44,708 nucleotides of DNA. It comes from an uncultured Mycoplasmatota bacterium. GTDB taxonomy: Bacteria > Bacillota_I > Bacilli_A > RF39 > UBA660. Of the stretch, positions 34,205 through 41,752 are shown in pieces. How positions within the stretch are numbered: the stretch's first letter is position 1; each line of letters starts with the position of its first letter. The translations under genes and the position numbers were made by a program. Below the pieces are notes generated by a model, which saw nothing but the letters and a program-made list of their open reading frames with translations, ran no database searches and was not told the origin of the DNA. The stretch covers positions 1 through 44,708 of the forward strand of contig USGV01000012.1 in the NCBI GenBank assembly GCA_900554305.1. Reading direction: 5' to 3'.

Positions 34205-35095
34205 ATGAATATTAATTTTGAATTATATAAAACATTTTATAGTGTTGCGAAAAACAAAAATATCACAAAAGCTTCCCATGAATTAATGATTAGCCAACCA
34301 GCAGTAAGTAAAGCTATAAAATCACTAGAGGAACAATTAAACTGTTCTTTATTTATTAGAAATAAATATGGTGTAACACTAACAGAAGAAGGAAAAGAGT
34401 TTTTTGAAAACATAAAATTAGCCATAGAAATAATAGAAAATGCAGAAGAAAATCTTCAGAAAACACTAAACCTAGAATGTGGAACTTTATCCATTGGCGT
34501 AAGTAATACCCTAACACAAAAGTACTTACTTCCTTATATTGAAAAATACCACAATCTTCATCCGAAAATCAAAATTAAAATCGTGACAAACCCAACATTC
34601 CAATTAATTACACAAGCAAGAAATGGTCTAATCGATTTAATCATTTTAAATTTACCCTATGAATTACCTACTGATTTTAAAGAAATAAAATTAAAAAAAG
34701 TAAGGGACTGTTTCTTTACAAATAATAACTGGAAAAATCTAAAAAACACCAGCATACCATTAAAATCATTAGAAAAATACCCATTAATTTTAATTGCAAA
34801 AGGATCAAACACCAGAACTTTCTTAGATGATTTCTGTGAAAAAAACAATGTAATTTTAACACCAGAAATGGAATTAACTAGTCATCATCTAGTAACATCA
34901 TTTGCCAAAATAGGATTAGGTATAGGATATGGAACCAAAGAATTTATACAAGAAGAACTAACAAACAAAGAATTATTTGAAATAAAAACCTCCCCAAAAA
35001 TACCAGAACGATATATAGGAGCTAGCTTTTTAAAACAAAAAGAATTAAATAAAGCTTCCCAAACATTCTTAAATTTACTAAAAGAAAAAAGTTAG
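34205..35095 (+). CDS. LysR-family transcription regulator
   Basis: The 296-residue protein has the N-terminal winged HTH (TKASHELMISQPAVSKAIKSLEEQLNCSLFIRNKYGVTLTEEGKEFF), a helical linker, and the substrate-binding-like effector domain (GTLSIGVSNTLTQKYLLPYIEKYHNLHPKIKIKI.. and GLGIGYGTKEFI). It binds as a tetramer and its inducer is unknown. The start at 34205 has AAGGAG 5 nt upstream; the ATG at 34187 lies inside the operator-like palindrome. It faces the P-loop gene, as LysR genes usually face their target. Confidence 0.9.
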   Translation: MNINFELYKTFYSVAKNKNITKASHELMISQPAVSKAIKSLEEQLNCSLFIRNKYGVTLTEEGKEFFENIKLAIEIIENAEENLQKTLNLECGTLSIGVSNTLTQKYLLPYIEKYHNLHPKIKIKIVTNPTFQLITQARNGLIDLIILNLPYELPTDFKEIKLKKVRDCFFTNNNWKNLKNTSIPLKSLEKYPLILIAKGSNTRTFLDDFCEKNNVILTPEMELTSHHLVTSFAKIGLGIGYGTKEFIQEELTNKELFEIKTSPKIPERYIGASFLKQKELNKASQTFLNLLKEKS

Positions 35096-35113
35096 AAATT
35101 TCTAACTTTTTTT
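35091..35113 (+). terminator. Intrinsic terminator of the LysR gene, containing its stop codon
   Basis: Palindromic stem GTTAGAAA / TTTCTAAC (35091-35106) is followed by seven T. The TAG stop (35093-35095) is in the first arm. Confidence 0.85.
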
Positions 35114-35120
35114 ATAAAAT

Positions 35121-35138
35121 AAAAAGAGCTTAAGCTCT
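35121..35138 (-). terminator. Intrinsic terminator of efp, loop contains its stop codon
   Basis: Minus-strand stem AGAGC / GCTCT with loop TTAA (35125-35138) is followed by TTTTTATTTT. The TAA stop (35130-35132) is in the loop. Confidence 0.65.
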
Positions 35139-35687
35139 AGATACATATTTACCATCACTAGTAGATACGATGATTTTTTCTCCTTCTTCAATAAATAAAG
35201 GAACACGTACAATATAACCAGTTTCAACTTCAGCATCTTTTAATGCATTATTTGTAGTATTACCTTTAACTGCAGCTTCAGTATGAGTAATTGTTAACTC
35301 TACTTTATCAGGTAAATCAATACCTAATACTTCACCTTCAAACATAGTAATATATACTTCTAAGTTTTCTTTTAAGAATTTAGCATTATCACCAACAATA
35401 TCTTTAGATAATTCTAATTGCTCATAAGTATCCATATTCATGAAGTAATAAACATCACTCATAGTATATAAATATTGCATTAATTGTTTATCAATATGTG
35501 CAGTAGCAACTTTTACACCAGCATTAAAAGTCTTTTCAAAGATAGCACCTGTTCTTAAGTTTTTAAGTTTAGCTTTAACAATAGCAGCTCCTTTTCCAGG
35601 TTTAACATGTTGTGTATCCATAACAACATAAATTGCACCATCTACTTCAATTGTAATACCGTTTTTTAAATCATTTGTACTAATCAT
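35130..35687 (-). CDS. efp: Translation elongation factor P
   Basis: The 185-residue protein has the EF-P three-domain layout with the KPGKG loop (Lys32 at its tip) that enters the ribosomal P site, and ends in the STSDGKYVSRA tail. EF-P relieves stalling at polyproline runs. The start at 35687 is ATG with GGGAG 8 nt upstream; a GTG 9 bp earlier would lengthen it. No EF-P modification enzyme gene is in the window, so I cannot tell which Lys32 modification is used. It is downstream of rpmG, with a hairpin between. Confidence 0.97.
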   Translation of the reverse strand: MISTNDLKNGITIEVDGAIYVVMDTQHVKPGKGAAIVKAKLKNLRTGAIFEKTFNAGVKVATAHIDKQLMQYLYTMSDVYYFMNMDTYEQLELSKDIVGDNAKFLKENLEVYITMFEGEVLGIDLPDKVELTITHTEAAVKGNTTNNALKDAEVETGYIVRVPLFIEEGEKIIVSTSDGKYVSRA

Positions 35688-35707
35688 TAAACTCACTCCC
35701 TATATAA

Positions 35708-35735
35708 AATTAAAAATAAGTGGTTAACTTATTTT
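35708..35735 (-). terminator. Hairpin between rpmG and efp, probably a (partial) terminator
   Basis: Minus-strand stem AAAATAAGT / ACTTATTTT (35713-35735) is followed by TTTTTAATTTT. It overlaps the rpmG stop codon. No clear separate efp promoter was found, so partial read-through is likely. Confidence 0.6.
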
Positions 35736-35898
35736 ATTTCTTTTCCTTATGTGTTGTATGTTTTCTACATTTAGGACAATACTTACTAATTTCAAGACGT
35801 TCTGTAGTATTTTGTACGTTTCTAGGTTTTCTATAGTTCTCTTCTTTACATTCAGTACAAACAAGAGTCTTCATTTGTCTTTTTCCTTCTTTAGCCAT
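35734..35898 (-). CDS. rpmG: Ribosomal protein bL33
   Basis: The 54-residue protein is MAKEGKRQMKTLVCTECKEEN..., with two zinc-binding pairs (CTEC and CPKC) and the TTERLEISKYCPKC..HTTHKEKK ending of bL33. It is a small ribosomal large-subunit protein. The start ATG has GGAGGG 6 nt upstream. The first ten residues are longer than in B. subtilis, where bL33 starts nearer the first Cys. The promoter lies at 35927-35954. Confidence 0.92.
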   Translation of the reverse strand: MAKEGKRQMKTLVCTECKEENYRKPRNVQNTTERLEISKYCPKCRKHTTHKEKK

Positions 35899-35926
35899 TT
35901 CTATCCCTCCTTACACGTCTATAGGT

Positions 35927-35954
35927 ATTATATCAAAAAAACCTTAAATTGCAA
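35927..35954 (-). promoter_or_regulatory. Promoter of rpmG (possibly efp)
   Basis: TTGCAA (35949-35954) and an extended -10 TGATATAAT (hexamer at 35927-35932) are 16 bp apart on the minus strand. Confidence 0.75.
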
Positions 35955-35982
35955 AAGATTTTTTACAATAATTACTTATTTT

Positions 35983-36405
35983 TTACTTCTTTTCTAAAAA
36001 CTTCGGTTGTAACTCATGAAAAACAAGAGCTTGATACCCTAAAGTTGCTTTATCAATATCATAAACATCAAAATGTTCATCAATACATCTAAACTCAGAA
36101 AGAGCTCTATTATACTTTTCTTCTTGTGATAAATCAACATATTTCATATCACGATTAGCAGCACTCATACCATAAACAAATGATGCTCTATCATGACTTG
36201 AAAGACCAGGCATCTCTCCTAAAGATAAAATTGTCATCGATAAAACAGAAGCTAAATCTTCTCCAATATCAGCACAAACATCAAAAGAATTATATAACAA
36301 AGAAATATACTGACTGATAAGTTCTTTTTCATCAGTACCAGAATATGTATTTAAACATGCAGTAAATAAATCAACAACCAAATCCTGATACAATTTATTT
36401 TCCAT
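35983..36405 (-). CDS. Small cytoplasmic protein, unknown function
   Basis: The protein is 140 residues when started at 36405 (MENKLYQDLVVDLF). GAGGTGG 5 nt upstream supports this start over 36486, whose first 27 codons run through the PBP terminator. It is helical and acidic, with the segments TDEKELISQYISLLYNSFDVC and MSAANRDMKYVDLSQEEKYN. I do not recognise a family, and there is no signal or membrane helix. It follows the PBP gene after a terminator. Confidence 0.6.
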   Translation of the reverse strand: MENKLYQDLVVDLFTACLNTYSGTDEKELISQYISLLYNSFDVCADIGEDLASVLSMTILSLGEMPGLSSHDRASFVYGMSAANRDMKYVDLSQEEKYNRALSEFRCIDEHFDVYDIDKATLGYQALVFHELQPKFLEKK

Positions 36406-36438
36406 AACTTCCACCTCAAGTCCTGACATAGTATACCA

Positions 36439-36469
36439 AAAAAATAGAAGAAAAGCAAACTTTCTTCTA
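36439..36469 (-). terminator. Intrinsic terminator of the PBP gene, containing its stop codon
   Basis: Minus-strand stem TAGAAGAAAG / CTTTTCTTCTA (36445-36469), then TTTTTTTGG. The TAG stop (36467-36469) begins the stem. Confidence 0.75.
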
Positions 36470-38530
36470 ATTATAATATAGTTCAAAAAATTTATTAGTA
36501 ACTTCTTTAGTAATATGTAGTGTTACCAAACTAGCATAATCAGTATTAGAATTGGGATGAGAAGAGTTTGGAGAAGTTACCATAATTGTCATCACTGGAT
36601 CATTCGCAGGTGCATATCCAACAAATGAAGATGTAATTGTTTCAGTATCGATAATACCATTACCATCAGTATCTACAAAGCTTTGTGAAGTACCGGTCTT
36701 ACCAGCAGCATCCCATTTATCATCAATATAGCCTCTTCCATAGCCACCAGCAGAATGCATAACTGCATAAAATCCTTCTTTAACACGTGCCATATATTCT
36801 GATTTTGTATCAATAGTATTTAATACTTTCTTTTCAACAGTTAAAATAGTTTCTCCCAAACTAGAATCTTCTGTAGACTTATGAACTTCTTTTAACAAAT
36901 GTGGAACAAGTCTACTACCACCATTCGCAATCGTTGTAACATATTGCGATAACTGAAGCGGAGTATAAGACTCATACTGTCCCATAACAAAATCAAGTAA
37001 ATTACCAGAATTAGTATCTTGCTTTGCTCCATATCCTATACCCTCAGACGGTAAATCAATGCCAGTTGCTACTCCAAGTCCAAAGGAATGGTACATATCA
37101 CGATAAGTATCAAAAGCCTTTTGATTAAAATTAAGCTTCATCCCACGAGAATATTCTTGACCATTCACACGAATAGCCGCTTTAAACTGATAGACATTAC
37201 TACTCTTAGCTAACGCTGTAATATCATTAATAGTTCCTAAATTATTAACCGAAGAACATTTTTCAGGAGCACCAGCGACTTTAACACATTCATCAACCAT
37301 ATACTCTCCAATTTTAACAGCTCCCGTATTATAAGCAACCAACATAGAAGCCCCTTTCACAACAGAACCCGGAGTAATAGGAAGCATAAAAATACTAGTC
37401 GTATTATCAACAACTTTATCCCCCACTAAACGTTTAGACGCCATAGCTAAAATCTCTCCCGTATCAGGATCTTGAATAACAACACTAGAATGATCATAAT
37501 ATTCTGTATTAGGTTCAGATTTTGTCTTTAGAATTTGTTCAGTCAGAATTCTTTCTACTTCTTGTTGTAACTCTATATCAATAGATAAAACAATATCATT
37601 ACCACGTTTACCCTCTTTAGTTAGTTTTAATTCATGAGAATTAACCACTTGATATTCTGCCTTTTCCCCTCGTAAATACTCTTCATATTGTTTCTCAATA
37701 TAACTAAGTCCAACACGATCATTTAAAGCATATCCCTTAGATAAATATTCATCTTTCTCTTCTGCGGGTAACCCCTGAGTAGTAGTAGATACAGTACCTA
37801 AAACACTACGAAAAGTATCTCCGTAAGGATAAACTCTCTCCCAATCTAAAACTGTATTAAACCCATCTAATTCACCATTATGTTCAGCGATATAAGCATA
37901 CTCTGCATCCGTAGCTTCTTCTTTAATAATCTTTTCGTCATACGTATATCCCTTATTCATTAAATAATATAAATAAGCAGCTTTTAAATCAACATCAGTA
38001 AATGTTGCTAACTCAGAATCTGTAATACGTTCAATCTTTAACTCCTCTAAATCAGTAGTACTAAGCTCACCAGTCTTAACTTTCTCTTTTTCTTTTTTAG
38101 TAATCTTTTTAGCACACACTTCAGGATATTTAGCTAAATAAAATTCTCTTTTAGACCTATCAGTTAAGCTAGAATAAGAAAGTTCTAAATGAGATGAAAC
38201 CGTATAAGCAAGTTCAATCATTCTACTAGTAGAAATATCTTTATCTTTCTTATAAGTAATACTCTTAATCGCTTTATTATCTACAATAATTTTATGATTT
38301 CTATCATAAATTCTTCCTCTAGGTGCACTAGTACCCTCTACTTTAGTATAAGAAAGCTCTTTTAAAGACTTTTTATAATCTTTAGAATCAATAATCATAA
38401 CTGTATATAATTTGATTCCTAAAACGCCAAACATTATAAGAAGAACAACAAAAAAAACTAAAAAACGTTTAGAAATAATTCGATTATAATTTATTTTCTT
38501 TTCAGGCCGATTCAAATTAAGTTTTTTCAT
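36467..38530 (-). CDS. Class B penicillin-binding protein (peptidoglycan transpeptidase)
   Basis: The 687-residue protein has one membrane helix (22-44), a dimerisation/pedestal region (about 65-330), and a transpeptidase domain with S389-V-V-K392, S443-S-N445 and K611-T-G-T614. It cross-links peptidoglycan outside the membrane during growth or division. It is of the PBP2/SpoVD-FtsI type; the missing PASTA domain fits elongation PBP2 better. Two Cys (C416, C425) may pair. Just after the KTGT motif lies a DTDGNGIIDTE segment (620-630) that resembles a calcium-binding EF-hand loop. Confidence 0.9.
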   Translation of the reverse strand: MKKLNLNRPEKKINYNRIISKRFLVFFVVLLIMFGVLGIKLYTVMIIDSKDYKKSLKELSYTKVEGTSAPRGRIYDRNHKIIVDNKAIKSITYKKDKDISTSRMIELAYTVSSHLELSYSSLTDRSKREFYLAKYPEVCAKKITKKEKEKVKTGELSTTDLEELKIERITDSELATFTDVDLKAAYLYYLMNKGYTYDEKIIKEEATDAEYAYIAEHNGELDGFNTVLDWERVYPYGDTFRSVLGTVSTTTQGLPAEEKDEYLSKGYALNDRVGLSYIEKQYEEYLRGEKAEYQVVNSHELKLTKEGKRGNDIVLSIDIELQQEVERILTEQILKTKSEPNTEYYDHSSVVIQDPDTGEILAMASKRLVGDKVVDNTTSIFMLPITPGSVVKGASMLVAYNTGAVKIGEYMVDECVKVAGAPEKCSSVNNLGTINDITALAKSSNVYQFKAAIRVNGQEYSRGMKLNFNQKAFDTYRDMYHSFGLGVATGIDLPSEGIGYGAKQDTNSGNLLDFVMGQYESYTPLQLSQYVTTIANGGSRLVPHLLKEVHKSTEDSSLGETILTVEKKVLNTIDTKSEYMARVKEGFYAVMHSAGGYGRGYIDDKWDAAGKTGTSQSFVDTDGNGIIDTETITSSFVGYAPANDPVMTIMVTSPNSSHPNSNTDYASLVTLHITKEVTNKFFELYYN

Positions 38531-38606
38531 ATCATCCCTCTTTTCACTAATATATATTCTACCACATTTTTATAAACTTATTTCATATATTTTAATGAGG
38601 TGAATT

Positions 38607-38858
38607 ATGTATAAAGAATTAATAAAAAAATGGATACCCAATATTACTCCAACCATAATAAAAGAATATGGAGAAAAAATAGGTATTAAACTAAAAGACT
38701 CCGAAACAACTATATTATATCAATTTATCAAAAAAAATTATAGCGAAATTTTGGATGGAAATGAAAATAGTTTTAAAGAATTAAAAGAGCAATTATCTCC
38801 TACACTCTATAATCAATTAATAAAACTATATAATGAAAGCAAAAACAAATATTTATAA
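38607..38858 (+). CDS. Small protein, possibly DUF2624 family
   Basis: The 83-residue protein is all-helical, with ITPTIIKEYGEKIGIKLKDSETTILYQFIKKNYSEILDGNENSFKELKEQLSP. This spacing resembles the DUF2624 (YqfT-like) family of Bacillota, but I am not certain. In Bacillus such a gene lies beside the endonuclease IV region, and nfo is 0.7 kb away here. The start has GAGGTG 4 nt upstream. It is divergent from the PBP gene. Confidence 0.5.
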   Translation: MYKELIKKWIPNITPTIIKEYGEKIGIKLKDSETTILYQFIKKNYSEILDGNENSFKELKEQLSPTLYNQLIKLYNESKNKYL

Positions 38859-38866
38859 ATAAAAAG

Positions 38867-38897
38867 AAACGATATATTTTTTTGGAATATATCGTTT
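38867..38897. terminator. Bidirectional hairpin between two convergent genes
   Basis: Stem AAACGATATATT / AATATATCGTTT (12 bp, 38867-38897) has T-runs on both sides. It serves both the 38607 gene and the 38927 gene. Confidence 0.7.
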
Positions 38898-38926
38898 TCT
38901 AATATACATGATATTTATACAAATAA

Positions 38927-39544
38927 TTATATGATTCTAATACTAGCATTAGGACAATACTCTTTTAAAATCTTTCTACATTCATTTTTAGAATTAGAAT
39001 AAAGAAGATAAACTTTTCTCTTCTTGGTTTTCAAAACAGCAGACATTTCACCAATGTCAATATGATAGACATCCATCCTAGAAACAGCACCAATAAGATG
39101 TAATTTTGGAGCAATCGCCTTATGAGACACAATAATATTATGATTTTCAAAAATAGTATTAGTATATAAATCTTTTACCAAAGGAATGATTTCTGGATGC
39201 TTTTTTATGATAAAATTACGTTCAATTTTAGAATTTCTAATTCCAATATAAACTAATGACAAGCCAAATAAAGTTAAAAAAGAAAAAACAAATACTAAAA
39301 TAATAATTCTGTAATCCCAGCTTCCACCATAAAATAACGACATAATAAAAATAAGTAAAAAAATACACCCAATAATAATAAGTGGTATTCCCATTATCAT
39401 GATACCAAAATAATCTGATTTCACTTGTTTAGATAATAATTCTATACCCGACTTCTTATCAACTTTAATATGTTTAATTCCTTTTTTAATAGTTTTTTGA
39501 CCAACACTTTTCATTAAACCAGAACATATAAAAGAACGAAACAT
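38927..39544 (-). CDS. Membrane protein with two helices, unknown function
   Basis: The 205-residue protein has an N-terminal basic, amphipathic region (MFRSFICSGLMKSVGQKTIKKGIKHIKVDKK), two membrane helices (about 47-72 and 77-103), and a mixed alpha/beta C-terminal domain (about 110-205, ending ECRKILKEYCPNASIRII). I do not recognise it; the C-terminal part looks like PH-type domains of some membrane proteins, but this is only an impression. It lies 57 bp downstream of nfo without a terminator between, so they could be co-transcribed. Confidence 0.55.
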   Translation of the reverse strand: MFRSFICSGLMKSVGQKTIKKGIKHIKVDKKSGIELLSKQVKSDYFGIMIMGIPLIIIGCIFLLIFIMSLFYGGSWDYRIIILVFVFSFLTLFGLSLVYIGIRNSKIERNFIIKKHPEIIPLVKDLYTNTIFENHNIIVSHKAIAPKLHLIGAVSRMDVYHIDIGEMSAVLKTKKRKVYLLYSNSKNECRKILKEYCPNASIRII

Positions 39545-39601
39545 GTAAAATCCACGCTCCTTTTTTACTAATTACTATTTCTCAAAAACTCAAAATAATA
39601 T

Positions 39602-40486
39602 TTAAACCTGCTCCCTTATTTTTTCTATAAGGTCTGAATCAAATTTTTTATTTCTAATCATCTCTATTTCATATTTGTAAGGGGCAAACTCTCTATCAAC
39701 ATATGGCGTTTCTAATATTTTAGGAATATTTTCCAATCGATTATTATAAATAATAGAAATTAAATTATCAAAACCAATGGTACCAAAACCAATATTCTCA
39801 TGGCGATCTTTATGTGCACCTAAAACATTCTTACTATCATTAACATGTACACAACCAATCTTATCCAGACCAATTAAAGAATCAAATTGATCCAAAAAAT
39901 CATCGAATTTACTCATATCGTAACCAGCATCATTCAAATGACAAGTATCAAGACAAACACCAATATGTTCTTTATCATCAACTAAATCTATAATTCTCTT
40001 AATCTCTTCCAAAGAAGAACCAACCTCTGTTCCTTTACCCGCCATAGTCTCAAGTAAAATAGTAACATCATGTGTTCCAAGTATCATATTAAGCCCTTTA
40101 GCAATGTTAGAGATAGCAGCATCCACCCCTAATCCAACATGACTTCCAGGATGAAGTACAATAGATTTAATTCCTAACAATTCACATCGTTCTAATTCTT
40201 CCTGTAAAAAACGAACAGAAAATTTAAACTTCTCAGGATCTTTGTCATTAGCAAGATTAATAATATAAGGTGCATGTACCACTACTTTCGAATAATCAAA
40301 ATCATGTTCCTTCATTAAAGCCATAGCTTCCAATGTAAGACCATCCATAATAGGATAACGACTAGTATTCTGAGGAGCACCTGTATAGAACATAAAAGTA
40401 TTAGCACCATAACTTAAAGCTTCCCTAACACTTCCAAGAAGCTGACTATCTTTTTTAAAACCAACATGACTTCCAATATATAACAT
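39602..40486 (-). CDS. nfo: Endonuclease IV (apurinic/apyrimidinic endonuclease)
   Basis: The 294-residue protein has the TIM-barrel motifs of Nfo: GSHVGF, VVHAPY, LHPGSHVGLG, LLETMAGKGTEVG, GVCLDTCHLNDAGY, HVNDSKNVLGAHKDRHENIGFGTIGF. These carry the three-zinc site. It cuts DNA at abasic sites in base excision repair. The length is normal. A terminator at 40522 separates it from the prepilin gene upstream. Confidence 0.97.
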   Translation of the reverse strand: MLYIGSHVGFKKDSQLLGSVREALSYGANTFMFYTGAPQNTSRYPIMDGLTLEAMALMKEHDFDYSKVVVHAPYIINLANDKDPEKFKFSVRFLQEELERCELLGIKSIVLHPGSHVGLGVDAAISNIAKGLNMILGTHDVTILLETMAGKGTEVGSSLEEIKRIIDLVDDKEHIGVCLDTCHLNDAGYDMSKFDDFLDQFDSLIGLDKIGCVHVNDSKNVLGAHKDRHENIGFGTIGFDNLISIIYNNRLENIPKILETPYVDREFAPYKYEIEMIRNKKFDSDLIEKIREQV

Positions 40487-40521
40487 ATAATTACCTCCAT
40501 ACCAAGTATATCAAAAATAAG

Positions 40522-40549
40522 CAAAAAGAAAAAGACTTCCGAAGAAGTC
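40522..40549 (-). terminator. Intrinsic terminator of the prepilin gene, with a TTCG tetraloop
   Basis: Minus-strand stem GACTTC / GAAGTC closed by TTCG (40534-40549), then TTTTTCTTTTT. The C(TTCG)G tetraloop is very stable. Confidence 0.85.
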
Positions 40550-40560
40550 CTAATAATTAA

Positions 40561-41097
40561 CTAATTTACTTTACAAGCAACAGGAGAACCACTTGGCTTA
40601 GTAGCTTGTGTAGCACCACTAGTTTTAACATCAGCACGAACTAATTTATCTGCAATAGTAGTATCATTATTAATACCATGTCCATTCTTATCTGCTAAAT
40701 TAACATAATACTTAGTAGTATTTTTATTTGTAGAAGTATCAGTAGTAACAACCATCTTTACATATCCTTTTACATCAGCATTACTCCATGCAGACTTACC
40801 ACCTGATTCAAGTATTTGTTCATTCTCAGTAGTTGAAGAGTCAATTGGAACATAATAAGTACCAGCTGGTAAAGCAGTAGCTATAGTATTATCTGTACCA
40901 CATACGATACTATCAGAAGCCCATAAGTTTCTTACAGAGTTAACATACTGCTTTGCAGTATCCATAAAAGTATCCTTTCTAGCATTTTCAATATAACGAG
41001 TCATTGCTGGAATAGCTACCATCATTAAGATACCCATGATAACGATAACTGCCAACAATTCGATTAAGGTAAAACCTTTTGAATTCATCTTTTTCAT
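40561..41097 (-). CDS. Type IV pilin-like protein (major pilin candidate)
   Basis: The 178-residue protein has a short leader ending SKG, cleavage before FTLIE with Glu at +5, and the hydrophobic helix LLAVIVIMGILMMVAIPAMTRYIENARKD of class III signal pilins. Two Cys (C63, in the globular domain, and C175 near the end) would make a disulfide loop. It is exported and polymerised by the PilB-type ATPase at 10512. It has its own strong promoter (41133-41161) and an adjacent second pilin gene. Confidence 0.85.
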   Translation of the reverse strand: MKKMNSKGFTLIELLAVIVIMGILMMVAIPAMTRYIENARKDTFMDTAKQYVNSVRNLWASDSIVCGTDNTIATALPAGTYYVPIDSSTTENEQILESGGKSAWSNADVKGYVKMVVTTDTSTNKNTTKYYVNLADKNGHGINNDTTIADKLVRADVKTSGATQATKPSGSPVACKVN

Positions 41098-41132
41098 AAT
41101 TAAAATTTCCTCTCTTTCTATTTTACAAATTA

Positions 41133-41161
41133 ATCATACTAAAGAAATTTTCAAAAATCAA
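41133..41161 (-). promoter_or_regulatory. Promoter of the prepilin gene at 40561
   Basis: TTGATT (41156-41161) and TATGAT (41133-41138) are 17 bp apart on the minus strand. Confidence 0.7.
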
Positions 41162-41205
41162 TACTATTTTTTTTTATCATATAAAATTGACAACCAATTT
41201 ACATT

Positions 41206-41700
41206 TTAAAACGTTTTTGCACAACTTTTTGACGTTGATGGAGAATTTTTTACCAGTTGTGAAGGCTCCTTGTTATACAAATTAGAATAAGACTGATTAG
41301 AAATACCTCTTGTACCTGCACCATCAATTTTTTCAACAATAGTTACAGCATATTCATACTGTTTCTTCCCAGCTTTATCCGCTTTTCTTGTAACTACCAC
41401 AAAAGATTTTGCTTGATCGTAGCTACCATTATTAGGAGCATTCTTAAACTCTGAATTATCTAAATACTTAAGCGTTAACTTAGTACAACTATTTACAGAA
41501 GCTGGTCTCAAATCCGGATTCGCCCTAATTTTATATTCTGCTAATGATAACAATTTTTTAGCATCCTCAACATAAGCATCTGCTTTACTATTATTTAAAA
41601 TACCCATAATATTAGGAACTGCAATTACCATAATAGCCGCTAAAATAACCATTGCTGCAAGCAACTCTACTAAGGTAAATCCTTTATTATTTAATTTCAC
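41206..41700 (-). CDS. Type IV pilin-like protein
   Basis: The 164-residue protein has the leader MKLNNKG, cleavage before FTLVE with Glu at +5, and the helix LLAAMVILAAIMVIAVPNIMGILNNSKADAY. Two Cys (in VNSCTKL and the C-terminal SKSCAKTF) probably form the usual pilin disulfide. The start codon is GTG, since AGGTG lies 7 nt upstream and no in-frame ATG is near. An extended -10 (TGCTATAAT, hexamer at 41724-41729) lies 24 bp upstream. There is no terminator between it and the next pilin gene, so some read-through is possible. Confidence 0.85.
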   Translation of the reverse strand: MKLNNKGFTLVELLAAMVILAAIMVIAVPNIMGILNNSKADAYVEDAKKLLSLAEYKIRANPDLRPASVNSCTKLTLKYLDNSEFKNAPNNGSYDQAKSFVVVTRKADKAGKKQYEYAVTIVEKIDGAGTRGISNQSYSNLYNKEPSQLVKNSPSTSKSCAKTF

Positions 41701-41752
41701 TTTTCATCACCTATCCTAAACTAATTATAGCATAAATTAGTATAAGAAAAAG

